Positions 44,118-54,090 of a stretch of DNA of 64,000 nucleotides are shown here, one piece after another. The notes below the pieces were generated by a model. The model was not told the origin of the DNA, did no database searches, and saw only the letters and a program-made list of their open reading frames with translations. The DNA is from Lysobacteraceae bacterium. Lineage in GTDB: Bacteria; Pseudomonadota; Gammaproteobacteria; Xanthomonadales; Xanthomonadaceae. Made by a program: the position numbers and the translations under genes. Location of the stretch: NCBI GenBank assembly GCA_003241895.1, contig QBLY01000003.1:150053-214052 (forward strand), read 5' to 3'. Position 1 is the stretch's first letter; every line of letters begins with the position of its first letter.

Positions 44118-44936
44118 TCATTCCCCTGCCCGGCCCACGCGCCGGCGACGTCGGCGCAACAGCGCCTTGATGATCCAGAACAATGCGCCGGCCAGCAGCG
44201 CGAACGGCAGCACCGCCAAGATGACGGTCACCAGCACCGCCACGCTGCTGTCGAGCACCGACAGCGAATCGCGCAGCGCCTCGCCCAGGCGAGAACTGGC
44301 CACCGTCACCTGCGACGACTCGAAGCGCAGCGTCAGCAGGTTGGTGTGGATGCGGCGCTGCTGCTGCGCGGCCTCCTGTTCGGAGGCCTGCAGTTCGGTT
44401 TCGATCTGGGCCAGCTGGTTGCTCAGCGCAATCAGGTCGTCGGCCTTGATGTCCCTGCGCGCAAGGAATTCGCTCAGCCGATCGTGCTGGGTGCGCAGGC
44501 GCTGCTGGCGCAGGCCGTTGTCGCGCACGGCGTCGGCCAGGTCCTCGGCCTGGGTGCCGCGCTGGGAAAGCTCGCCGCCCTGAGCCGCCATGGCCACCAG
44601 CGGCTCGATGGCCTTTGGCTCGGCGCGCAGCAGCAGCTGGCCGCTCGGCCATTGCCCGCTGCCCTGCTGCTCGCCCAGCACGGTGCACTGCCCGTGGCGA
44701 CCGTCCATGCAGGCCGTACGCACGGCCGATACCCGGGCGGCAATGTCCGGGCCGGCCATTCGCACGGTGGCGTCGTGCGAATAGGCGAGGAAGCTGCCCT
44801 GGGCGTTGGCTTGGCCCACCAGTCCTTCGGGTGCGGCGGCGCTGTCCGCGGCAGTCGAGGAGTCCCCGGTCTTTTCCGAACAGCCACCCGCCGTCAGCAG
44901 CAGCAGGGCGAACAGGGCGACGGCAATCCGGGGCAT
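44118..44936 (-). CDS. DUF4349-type lipoprotein
   Basis: LLTAGGCSEKTGDSS lipobox; coiled-coil LSEFLARRDIKADDLIALSNQLAQIETELQASEQEAAQQQRRIHTNLLTLRFESSQVTV; C-terminal TM. Confidence 0.7.
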   Translation of the reverse strand: MPRIAVALFALLLLTAGGCSEKTGDSSTAADSAAAPEGLVGQANAQGSFLAYSHDATVRMAGPDIAARVSAVRTACMDGRHGQCTVLGEQQGSGQWPSGQLLLRAEPKAIEPLVAMAAQGGELSQRGTQAEDLADAVRDNGLRQQRLRTQHDRLSEFLARRDIKADDLIALSNQLAQIETELQASEQEAAQQQRRIHTNLLTLRFESSQVTVASSRLGEALRDSLSVLDSSVAVLVTVILAVLPFALLAGALFWIIKALLRRRRRRVGRAGE

Positions 44937-45059
44937 GTGCCATCCAAAGCGGCGGGGGGTGGCGGCAGATTAGCCCATCCCATGCCTGCCGGGCGTCCGG
45001 CGCCGCTATCATTCCCGGCACATGAATCCGCCCCGCCATCGACACGGCCGCCTGCTGCC

Positions 45060-46253
45060 ATGACCCCCTCCGCAACCACCACCGACGTGCTGGTGATCGG
45101 CGGCGGCGCGGCCGGCCTGTTCTGCGCGCTCACCGCCGGGCGCCGCGGCCGGCGCGTGCGCGTCATCGAGCACGCCAACCGCTGCGGCAAGAAGATCCTG
45201 ATGTCGGGCGGCGGCCGCTGCAACTTCACCAACACCGGCACCACGCCGGCCAACTTCCTGTCGGCCAACCCGCACTTCTGCAAGTCGGCGCTGGCGCGCT
45301 ACCGGCCCGAGCACTTCGTAGCGATGGTGGACGCGCACGGCATCGCCTGGCACGAGAAGGAGCTGGGACAGCTTTTCTGCGACGAGTCGTCCAAGCAGAT
45401 CGTGGCCATGCTGCTGGCCGAATGCGCCGACGCCGGCGTGCAGGTGGAGGTGTCGTGCGCGGTGGCATCGGTCGCGGCGATGGACGGCGGCGGTTTTTCC
45501 GTCGCCACCGCGCAGGGCGTCGTCCACGCCGAATCGCTGGTGGTCGCCACCGGCGGCCTGTCGATACCCAGCATGGGCGCGACCGGCTTTGGCTATGACC
45601 TCGCGCGCCAGTTCGGCCACGCCGTGCTGCCCACGCGCGCGGGGCTGGTGCCACTCACGCTCAGCGGCAAGCACCAGGAACACTACGCCGAGCTGTCGGG
45701 CGTTGCCTTCCCGGTCGAAGCCCGCTGTGGCCAGGCCAGCTTCCGCAACGCGATGCTGGTCACCCACCGCGGGCTCAGCGGCCCGAGCATCCTGCAGATC
45801 TCGTCGTACTGGGAGCCTGGCAAGGAGCTGCTGCTGGACCTGATGCCCGGGCGCGACATCGAAGCCTGGTTGCTGGAGCGCCAGCGGGCCAAGCCCGCCG
45901 CCGAACTCAGGACGGTGTTGGCTGAAGCCTTCCCGCAGCGCTTCGCCCAGCGACTGTGCGAGGTCTGGTTCGAGAACAAGCCCCTGCGCCAGTACACCCA
46001 CCGGCAACTGCCCGACATCGCCCGCCAGCTGGCGCACTGGCCCATCGTAGCCAGCGGTACCGAGGGCTACCGCACGGCCGAGGTGACCCTGGGCGGCGTG
46101 GACACCGAGGGCCTGTCGTCGGCCACGATGGCCTCGAAAAACACGCAAGGTCTTTATTTTATTGGCGAAGTGGTGGACGTGAGCGGCTGGCTGGGCGGCT
46201 ACAACTTCCAGTGGGCCTGGGCTTCCGGCCACGCGGCGGGCCTGGCGGCCTGA
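45060..46253 (+). CDS. HI0933/YhiN-family FAD-dependent oxidoreductase
   Basis: TDVLVIGGGAAGLFCALTAGRRGRRVRVIEHANRCGKKILMSGGGRCNFTNTG...GVDTEGLSSATMASKNTQGLYFIGEVVDVSGWLGGYNFQWAWASGHAAG. The ORF-track extension to 43419 is spurious. Confidence 0.93.
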   Translation: MTPSATTTDVLVIGGGAAGLFCALTAGRRGRRVRVIEHANRCGKKILMSGGGRCNFTNTGTTPANFLSANPHFCKSALARYRPEHFVAMVDAHGIAWHEKELGQLFCDESSKQIVAMLLAECADAGVQVEVSCAVASVAAMDGGGFSVATAQGVVHAESLVVATGGLSIPSMGATGFGYDLARQFGHAVLPTRAGLVPLTLSGKHQEHYAELSGVAFPVEARCGQASFRNAMLVTHRGLSGPSILQISSYWEPGKELLLDLMPGRDIEAWLLERQRAKPAAELRTVLAEAFPQRFAQRLCEVWFENKPLRQYTHRQLPDIARQLAHWPIVASGTEGYRTAEVTLGGVDTEGLSSATMASKNTQGLYFIGEVVDVSGWLGGYNFQWAWASGHAAGLAA

Positions 46254-46322
46254 GCATCATCACCCGGCCCGTACGGACCGGTATGGTAGAGTCGCGGCTT
46301 CCACACCCACCGGTCCCGCCCC

Positions 46323-48104
<1,782 letters not shown>

Positions 48105-48110
48105 GTGCGC

Positions 48111-48692
48111 CTAGTTCTTTGTTGACCACAGTGCCGCCCAGCCGCTCGGTCCGAGTTTCTCGAGCGTCTGGATATTGGTCTCGAAGATAGCCCCTGCCTC
48201 CGGGAAGGCAGCCACGGCCTTGTCCACGCTTTCCTCGCGCAAAAGATGCAGCGTGGGGAACGGCGCACGATTGCTGAAGTTGCCCATGTCATCGGGATGG
48301 CTGTCGGCGAATTGGTACTGCGGGTGGAAGCTGGCCACCTGCAGCACGCCGCCAAGGTCGAGTTCGTCCACGGCGGCATCGGCGATGTCGAGGAAGTCGT
48401 TGTAGTCCAGGAAATCAGCGAGCACGCGCGGGTGCACCAGCAGCGTGGTCTCGATGTCGCCTGGATCGGCCGCCGCCAGCAGCTGCAGCTCGTGCAGCAG
48501 GTCATCGATCAGGGCTTCCTCGGTTTGCGCGTGGCTGACGACGTAGCGGATCTGCCGCTTCGCGTGCACGGCCTTGGCGAACGGGCACAGGTTCAGGCCG
48601 ATCACGGCCTTCTCGAGCCAGTCCTGCATCGCCACCACCACGGCGTCGTCCGCCAGCGGATCGATGCCATGCATCGGATCATTGGGTTGCAT
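48111..48692 (-). CDS. DUF1415 family protein
   Basis: VIGLNLCPFAKAVHAKRQIRYVVSHAQTEEALIDDLLHELQLL...ADFLDYNDFLDIADAAVDELDLGGVLQVASFHPQYQFADSHPDDMGNFSNRAPFPTLHLLREESVDKA. Confidence 0.85.
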   Translation of the reverse strand: MQPNDPMHGIDPLADDAVVVAMQDWLEKAVIGLNLCPFAKAVHAKRQIRYVVSHAQTEEALIDDLLHELQLLAAADPGDIETTLLVHPRVLADFLDYNDFLDIADAAVDELDLGGVLQVASFHPQYQFADSHPDDMGNFSNRAPFPTLHLLREESVDKAVAAFPEAGAIFETNIQTLEKLGPSGWAALWSTKN

Positions 48693-48701
48693 GTTGGCCT
48701 C

Positions 48702-50003
48702 CTAGCGCCGCAGCTTCGCGGCTTTGCTCAAGTCGTTCCACCAATAGCGCGCGAATGAACGCAGCATGCCACGGCCGAGGTCTGGTTCCAGGCCATCGGC
48801 GATGCGGTCCATCTGCTGGTAGTACCAGCCCTGTGCGCCAAGCACGTTGAGCATCTTGGGCAGCAGCCATGGGCTGGCCGGCGACAGCAGGCCGCGCGGG
48901 CGCAGGTGCAGCTGGCTTTCGAACGCAGGAAGTTGGTCGATTTCCCGCGCCAGCAGCCGGCGCGCCGAATCGGGATGCGTGCAGAAGGGCCGGCCCAAGC
49001 CGATCATGTCGGTGTCACCGGTGGCCAGCGCCGCCTCCATGCCGGCGCGCGTGCGGAAGCCGCCCGTCACCATCATCGGCATGGTCGCCACCTTGCGGAT
49101 GGCGGCGGCGTAGTCCAGGAAATAGGCCTCGCGCACCTTGGTGCTGGCGCGCACCTGCACGGCGTCGTCGTCACGTCCTGACATGCCCAGCAGCCGCGGC
49201 TGCTCGTAGTTGCCGCCGGAGATCTCCAGCAGGTCGAGGCCTTCGCCGTTGAGCAGCTGCACCACGTCCAGGCAATCGGCGCTGCTGAAGCCGCCCTTGC
49301 GGAAGTCGTCGGAGTTGAGCTTCACCGACACCGGGAAGTCACGGCCCACCGCCTTGCGCACCGCATGCACCGTTTCCACCAGGAAGCGTGCCCGGTTGAC
49401 GAGCGATCCGCCCCAGGCGTCGGTGCGCTGGTTGGTGATGGGCGAGAGGAAACTGCTCAGCAGGTAGCCGTGGGCGCCATGCACCTGCACCCCGGTGAAC
49501 CCGGTGTCGCGGGCGATCACGGCGACGTCGGCGAAGCGCTGCACCAGGCCCAGGATTTCGTCTTCGCGCAGGGCGCGCGGCCGGGCGTAGTTGCCCATCA
49601 GCTTGAGCTGTACTGCCGACGGCCCCACCGGCTGGCGCGTGGCGTAGCGCGGCGACTGCCGGCCGGCGTGGGATATCTGCATCCACAGGCCGTTGCCGCC
49701 CACGGTACCGGCCGCCGACCAGGCCCGGAGCCGGGCGCGTGCCTCGGCGTCCACACTCGGCGGATGGCTCGGGTCGATGGCAACGTTGCCGGGACGCTCG
49801 ATCACCTTGCGGTCCACCATCACGTTGCCGGTGATGTGCAGGCCGGCACCGCCCTCGCTCCAGGCGCGATACAGACGCACATGGCGCGCGGTGGCGCGCA
49901 ACAGGGCGTCGCCCAGACCCTCGGTCATGGCGGCTTTGCAGAGGCGATTGGGCAGTTGGGCGCCGCAGGGGAGGCGCAGCGGCTGGGAAAGGGGGTCAGG
50001 CAT
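48702..50003 (-). CDS. NADH:flavin oxidoreductase, Old Yellow Enzyme family
   Basis: LPNRLCKAAMTEGLGDA...WMQISHAGRQSP...FTGVQVHGAHGYLLSSFLSPITNQRTDAWGGSLVNRARFLVETVHAVR. Confidence 0.92.
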   Translation of the reverse strand: MPDPLSQPLRLPCGAQLPNRLCKAAMTEGLGDALLRATARHVRLYRAWSEGGAGLHITGNVMVDRKVIERPGNVAIDPSHPPSVDAEARARLRAWSAAGTVGGNGLWMQISHAGRQSPRYATRQPVGPSAVQLKLMGNYARPRALREDEILGLVQRFADVAVIARDTGFTGVQVHGAHGYLLSSFLSPITNQRTDAWGGSLVNRARFLVETVHAVRKAVGRDFPVSVKLNSDDFRKGGFSSADCLDVVQLLNGEGLDLLEISGGNYEQPRLLGMSGRDDDAVQVRASTKVREAYFLDYAAAIRKVATMPMMVTGGFRTRAGMEAALATGDTDMIGLGRPFCTHPDSARRLLAREIDQLPAFESQLHLRPRGLLSPASPWLLPKMLNVLGAQGWYYQQMDRIADGLEPDLGRGMLRSFARYWWNDLSKAAKLRR

Positions 50004-50114
50004 GGGGCGCTCCGGGACCAAACCTCATTAAACCGCATCCGGTGGGGTGCCGGTTGCCGCGATCCTGCCTCCGCCTGTGCTTAAATCATCCAACTCTTCA
50101 GGGGAAGCCTTCCG

Positions 50115-51761
50115 ATGCGTGAGTCCCAACTGGCCGGCAGGTTGTCCTTGCTGGTGGCGGTGTTTGCAGGTCTGTTCCTGGTCTTCGGGTTTACCACCTG
50201 GCGCACGCTGGAGGAGGTGCGGGTGAAGGGCCCCATCTACACCGAGATCGTGTTGGGCAAGGACCTGATCGCCGACGTCCTGCCGCCGCCGGCCTACATC
50301 ATCGAGTCCTACCTGCTCACCCTGCAGATCGTTGACGAGACCGACCCCACGCGCACCTCGCAGCTGATCGAGCGCGGCGACCAGCTGCGGCTGGACTTCG
50401 AGTCCCGCCAGGAGTTCTGGAAGCGCACCCTGGACAAGGCCGAGCTGGCCGACCTGATGACGGTGCAGGCGTACCGCTCCGCCATCGAGTTCTTCCGCGT
50501 GCGCGACGAGCAGTTCGTCCCGGCCATCCGTGCCGGCGACCGCGAGCGCGCCCGGAGCCTGCTGCCGGCCATGGGCCGCAGCTACGACACCCACCGCCGC
50601 GCCATCGACCGCGTGGTGGAGATCGCCACCCAGAACAACATCGAATTCGAGCGTAGCGCCGACGAGATCATCCGGACCCAGAGCCGCACCCTGCTGATAC
50701 TGGGCGGCGCGATCCTGCTGGTGGTCGGCTTCATGGCGGTGTTCGCCAACCGTTCGGCGCGCCAGCTGTCGGCTCGCATCCAGATGGCGGCGGACATCGC
50801 CCGCCGTGTCGCCTCCGGCGACCTGGCCACCGAGGTGCCGCCGGGCAACGACACTGACGAAGCGGGCCGCCTGCTCAAAGCCATTAGCGGCATGACCCAC
50901 AGCCTGCGGGCCCTGGTGACGCGCGCCAAGCAGGCATCGATCGAGCTGATGAGCACGGCCACCGAATTCGCCGCCACCAGCCGCCAGCAGGAAGCGACGG
51001 TGCAGAGCTTCGGCGCGTCCACCAACCAGATCGCCGCCGCGGTGAAGCAGATCAACGCCACCAGCGCCGAGTTGCTCTCCACCATGGAAGGTGTGAACGC
51101 CGTTGCCAGCCAGACCGCCGACCTGGCCGAGGATGGCCAGGCCGGCCTGCGCAACCTCGACACCACCATGGACCGCCTGGCGCAGGCCGCCAACACGATG
51201 GCCGCACGCCTGGCGGCCATCCGCGCCGAGGCCGCCGAGATCACCGGCGTGGTCACCACCATTTCCAAGGTGGCCGACCAGACCAACCTGCTGTCCATAA
51301 ATGCCGCCATCGAGGCCGAGAAGGCCGGCGAGCATGGCCTGGGCTTCCTGGTGCTGGCGCGCGAGATCCGCCGCCTGGCCGACCAGACCGCCGTGGCCAC
51401 GCTCGACATCGAGCAGATGGTGAAGCAGATGCAGACCGCGGTATCGGCCGGCGTGATGGAAATCGACCGCTTCGACGAAGAGGTTCGCAGCGGCGTGGGC
51501 AATGTGGTGCGGGTGGGCGGCCAGTTCGGCCAGATCATCAGCCAGGTCAAGACGCTTTCGGAACGGTTCGATGCCGTCAACCACGGCATGCGCAGCCAGG
51601 GCCAGGGCGCGCGCCAGATCGGCGACGCCATGGGCCAGCTGATCGACGGTGCCCGCCAGACCTCGGTGTCCCTGCGCGAGTTCAACAGCGCCACCGAGAG
51701 CCTGCGTGACGCGGTGTCGGTGCTGAAGCAGGAAATCTCCCAGTTCAATGTCGGCAACTGA
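50115..51761 (+). CDS. wspA: methyl-accepting chemotaxis protein, WspA-type
   Basis: Two TMs, HAMP, and signalling tip ISKVADQTNLLSINAAIEAEKAGEHGLGFLVLAREIRRLADQTAVAT; first gene of the wsp operon. Confidence 0.9.
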   Translation: MRESQLAGRLSLLVAVFAGLFLVFGFTTWRTLEEVRVKGPIYTEIVLGKDLIADVLPPPAYIIESYLLTLQIVDETDPTRTSQLIERGDQLRLDFESRQEFWKRTLDKAELADLMTVQAYRSAIEFFRVRDEQFVPAIRAGDRERARSLLPAMGRSYDTHRRAIDRVVEIATQNNIEFERSADEIIRTQSRTLLILGGAILLVVGFMAVFANRSARQLSARIQMAADIARRVASGDLATEVPPGNDTDEAGRLLKAISGMTHSLRALVTRAKQASIELMSTATEFAATSRQQEATVQSFGASTNQIAAAVKQINATSAELLSTMEGVNAVASQTADLAEDGQAGLRNLDTTMDRLAQAANTMAARLAAIRAEAAEITGVVTTISKVADQTNLLSINAAIEAEKAGEHGLGFLVLAREIRRLADQTAVATLDIEQMVKQMQTAVSAGVMEIDRFDEEVRSGVGNVVRVGGQFGQIISQVKTLSERFDAVNHGMRSQGQGARQIGDAMGQLIDGARQTSVSLREFNSATESLRDAVSVLKQEISQFNVGN

Positions 51762-51776
51762 GTCCCGCCCACGAAG

Positions 51777-52223
51777 ATGTTGGCCATTGCATTCCAGGTC
51801 GGCGACCACGCGCTCGCCCTGCCCGCCTCGCGGGTAGTGGAGCTGCTGCCGCGGCGCAGCCTGCGTCCGATCGCCATGGCGCCCGAAGGGGTGATCGGCC
51901 TGCTGCCGTTCCGCGGCGCGCTGGTGCCGGTGGTGGACCTGTGCCAGCTGGCGCTGGGCCGCGATTCGCGCCCGCTGCGCTCTACCCGGCTAATCGTTGT
52001 CTCGCTGCCGCAGGGCGACGGCCAACGCCTGGTGGGCCTGCTGGCGGAAAGCGTGCTGGACCTGGTCACGCTGGGCGACACCCTGCCCGGCCTGCCCGTG
52101 GCCGGCGCCCCCTGGCTGGGCGAGCACCTCGCGGGCAGTCCTGGCATGCCGCAGCTGGTGGACCCGATGCAGCTGCTGCCGGTCGAACTGGCCGCCCTCT
52201 ACCAGGAGGTCGCGCCGGCATGA
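51777..52223 (+). CDS. wspB: CheW-like coupling protein
   Basis: LAIAFQVGDHALALPASRVVELLPRRSLRPIAMAPEGVIGLLPFRGALVPVVDLCQLALG. Confidence 0.88.
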   Translation: MLAIAFQVGDHALALPASRVVELLPRRSLRPIAMAPEGVIGLLPFRGALVPVVDLCQLALGRDSRPLRSTRLIVVSLPQGDGQRLVGLLAESVLDLVTLGDTLPGLPVAGAPWLGEHLAGSPGMPQLVDPMQLLPVELAALYQEVAPA

Positions 52224-53455
52224 GCCGCGAGGCCCTGATCGAGCTGCTGCAGACGCGCCTGGGGCTGGACCCCGGCACGCTGGGTCCGCGCGTGATCGAT
52301 GACGCGTTCGCCGACGCGCGCCGCGCGCTGGCCGCAGCCGACGACGCCGCGCTGTATCACCGGGTGCTGTTGGACGGCAAGGCGTTCAGCGAATTTTCCG
52401 AGTGCTTCGTGGTGCCCGAGACGTGGTTCTTCCGCACCCCCGAACAGTTCCAGGACCTGGTGCGCTTCGCCCGCGAGCAGCCGGCCCGCCGGCCGCTGCG
52501 CATCCTCAGCCTGCCCTCGTCCACCGGCGAAGAAGCCTACTCGGCCGCCATGGCGCTGCTGGAGGCGGGGTTCGTTCCGGCGGACATCGACGTGCTTGGC
52601 ATCGACGTCTCGCAGGCCGCCATCCGCCGCGCCAGTGCCGGCGTGTTCCGGCGAAGCGCGCTGCGTGGCCAGCCGATACCCAGCCCCTGGCTGCACGAAG
52701 CGGACGACGGCAGCCTCGTGGCCGATCCCGTGCTGCGGCGCTGCGTGCGCATGCGCGTAGGCAATGCGCTTGATCCGAAACTGCTGCAGGCCGAGCAGGG
52801 CTTCGATGTCCTGTTCTGCCGGAACCTGCTGATCTACCTGCGCCCCGAGGCGCGCACCCAGCTGCTGCACACCCTGCTTTCCGCCGCCCGCGTGCCGGCG
52901 CTCGTGCTGGCGGGCCAGGCCGAAGTGCTCAGCTCGCTGTCGGATGCGCTGCGGCCATACGAAGGCGGCTGCCCGCTGAGCTTCGTGCACGGCGCGCCGC
53001 GCGCGGCAAGCGCCGCGCATGCGCCGCCCAAGGCCGCACCGCGACCTGCGCCTCGCGCCACACCGTCACCCGCGCCGGTGCCCGCCCAGAAAAGGCCGGT
53101 CAAGTCCGCGCGACAGGCCACCCCGGCAGTCGCACAGGAAGACATCGCGCGTGCGCACCAGCTGGCCGACGCCGGCCAGGTCGACCAGGCAAGGGCGGCC
53201 TGCCTCGCGCACTTGGTCCGGCAGCCGGCCGACGTGGATGCGCTGTATCTGCTGGGCCTGCTCGAATCCGCCGCGGGGAACGCCGAGGCCGCCGAACGCG
53301 CCTTTACCCAGGTCCTTTACGTGGACCGCGACCACCTGGACGCAATCGAACAGCGGGTGGGTCTCGCCGAGCGTCGTGGCGCCGGCGACCAGGCGCGCGA
53401 CCTGCGCGCCCGGGCGGCACGCCTTCGCCAGCGCCACCGCGAGGCCGCGCCATGA
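52220..53455 (+). CDS. wspC: CheR-type methyltransferase with C-terminal TPR
   Basis: ECFVVPETWFFRTPEQFQDL...RPLRILSLPSSTGEEAYSAAMALLEAG...GFDVLFCRNLLIYLRPEARTQLL; C-terminal TPR-like ADVDALYLLGLLESAAGNAEAAERAFTQVLYVDRDHLDAI. Confidence 0.9.
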   Translation: MSREALIELLQTRLGLDPGTLGPRVIDDAFADARRALAAADDAALYHRVLLDGKAFSEFSECFVVPETWFFRTPEQFQDLVRFAREQPARRPLRILSLPSSTGEEAYSAAMALLEAGFVPADIDVLGIDVSQAAIRRASAGVFRRSALRGQPIPSPWLHEADDGSLVADPVLRRCVRMRVGNALDPKLLQAEQGFDVLFCRNLLIYLRPEARTQLLHTLLSAARVPALVLAGQAEVLSSLSDALRPYEGGCPLSFVHGAPRAASAAHAPPKAAPRPAPRATPSPAPVPAQKRPVKSARQATPAVAQEDIARAHQLADAGQVDQARAACLAHLVRQPADVDALYLLGLLESAAGNAEAAERAFTQVLYVDRDHLDAIEQRVGLAERRGAGDQARDLRARAARLRQRHREAAP

Positions 53456-54090
53456 CCGGGTTGCCCGAAAGATGCTGGCGCGTGATCGGTGTGCAGGGTG
53501 GCGACCAAAGCTGCGAACGCCTGCTCGAAGTCCTGCACTGCCGCAACTGCCCCATTTATGCCGCGGCTGCGCGCCAGCTGCTCGACCGCGAATCACCCGC
53601 GGACGAAAGCATCGAGCGCCCCATCGATCCCCGTCGCGCCGCCAGCAGCCATACCGCCCTGGTATTCCGCCTCGGCCAGCAGTGGCTGGGGCTGCCGCCT
53701 GCCCTGGTGGCCGAGGTCGCCGGCAACCCGCCGGTGCGACGCCTTGCGCACCGCACCGACGGGCGCATCGAAGGCGTGGTGAACGTGCGCGGCGAACTGC
53801 GCCTGTGCGTTTCGCTGGTCGAACTGCTGGGCCTGGGCCGCCGCGACGCCGGCAGCGCAACGGCGCGCCTGGTGTTGGTTGAGCACGAAAGCGGCCCGCT
53901 GGCCTTCCGCTGCGACGAAGTGCGCGGCCTGCTGCCCTACACCGACGACGCCACCGAGCCGCCGCCGGACACGCTGCGTGCCCCGCTCGACGACTGCGTG
54001 CGCGCCATGATGCCCAGCGCCTCCGGGCACGTGGCGCTGCTCGACGCCCACGCCGTGACCCGGCTGCTGCGATCGGCGCTGTTCGAATGA
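53452..54090 (+). CDS. wspD: CheW-like coupling protein
   Basis: TGLPERCWRVIGVQGGDQSCERLLEVLHCRNCPIYAAAARQLLDRE; CheW LVFRLGQQWLGLPPALVAEVAGNPPVRRLAHRTDGRIEGVVNVRGELRLCVSL. Confidence 0.9.
   Translation: MTGLPERCWRVIGVQGGDQSCERLLEVLHCRNCPIYAAAARQLLDRESPADESIERPIDPRRAASSHTALVFRLGQQWLGLPPALVAEVAGNPPVRRLAHRTDGRIEGVVNVRGELRLCVSLVELLGLGRRDAGSATARLVLVEHESGPLAFRCDEVRGLLPYTDDATEPPPDTLRAPLDDCVRAMMPSASGHVALLDAHAVTRLLRSALFE

Noticed and set aside
43419-45059. N-terminal extension of the YhiN-family ORF (ORF track 43419-46253)
   Set aside because: The extension runs antisense through two minus-strand genes. Homology begins at MTPSATTTDVLVIGGGAAG (45060).
50028-51809. 593-aa minus-strand ORF antisense to wspA
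   Set aside because: Plus-strand MCP motifs are clear, and the antisense translation is low-complexity.
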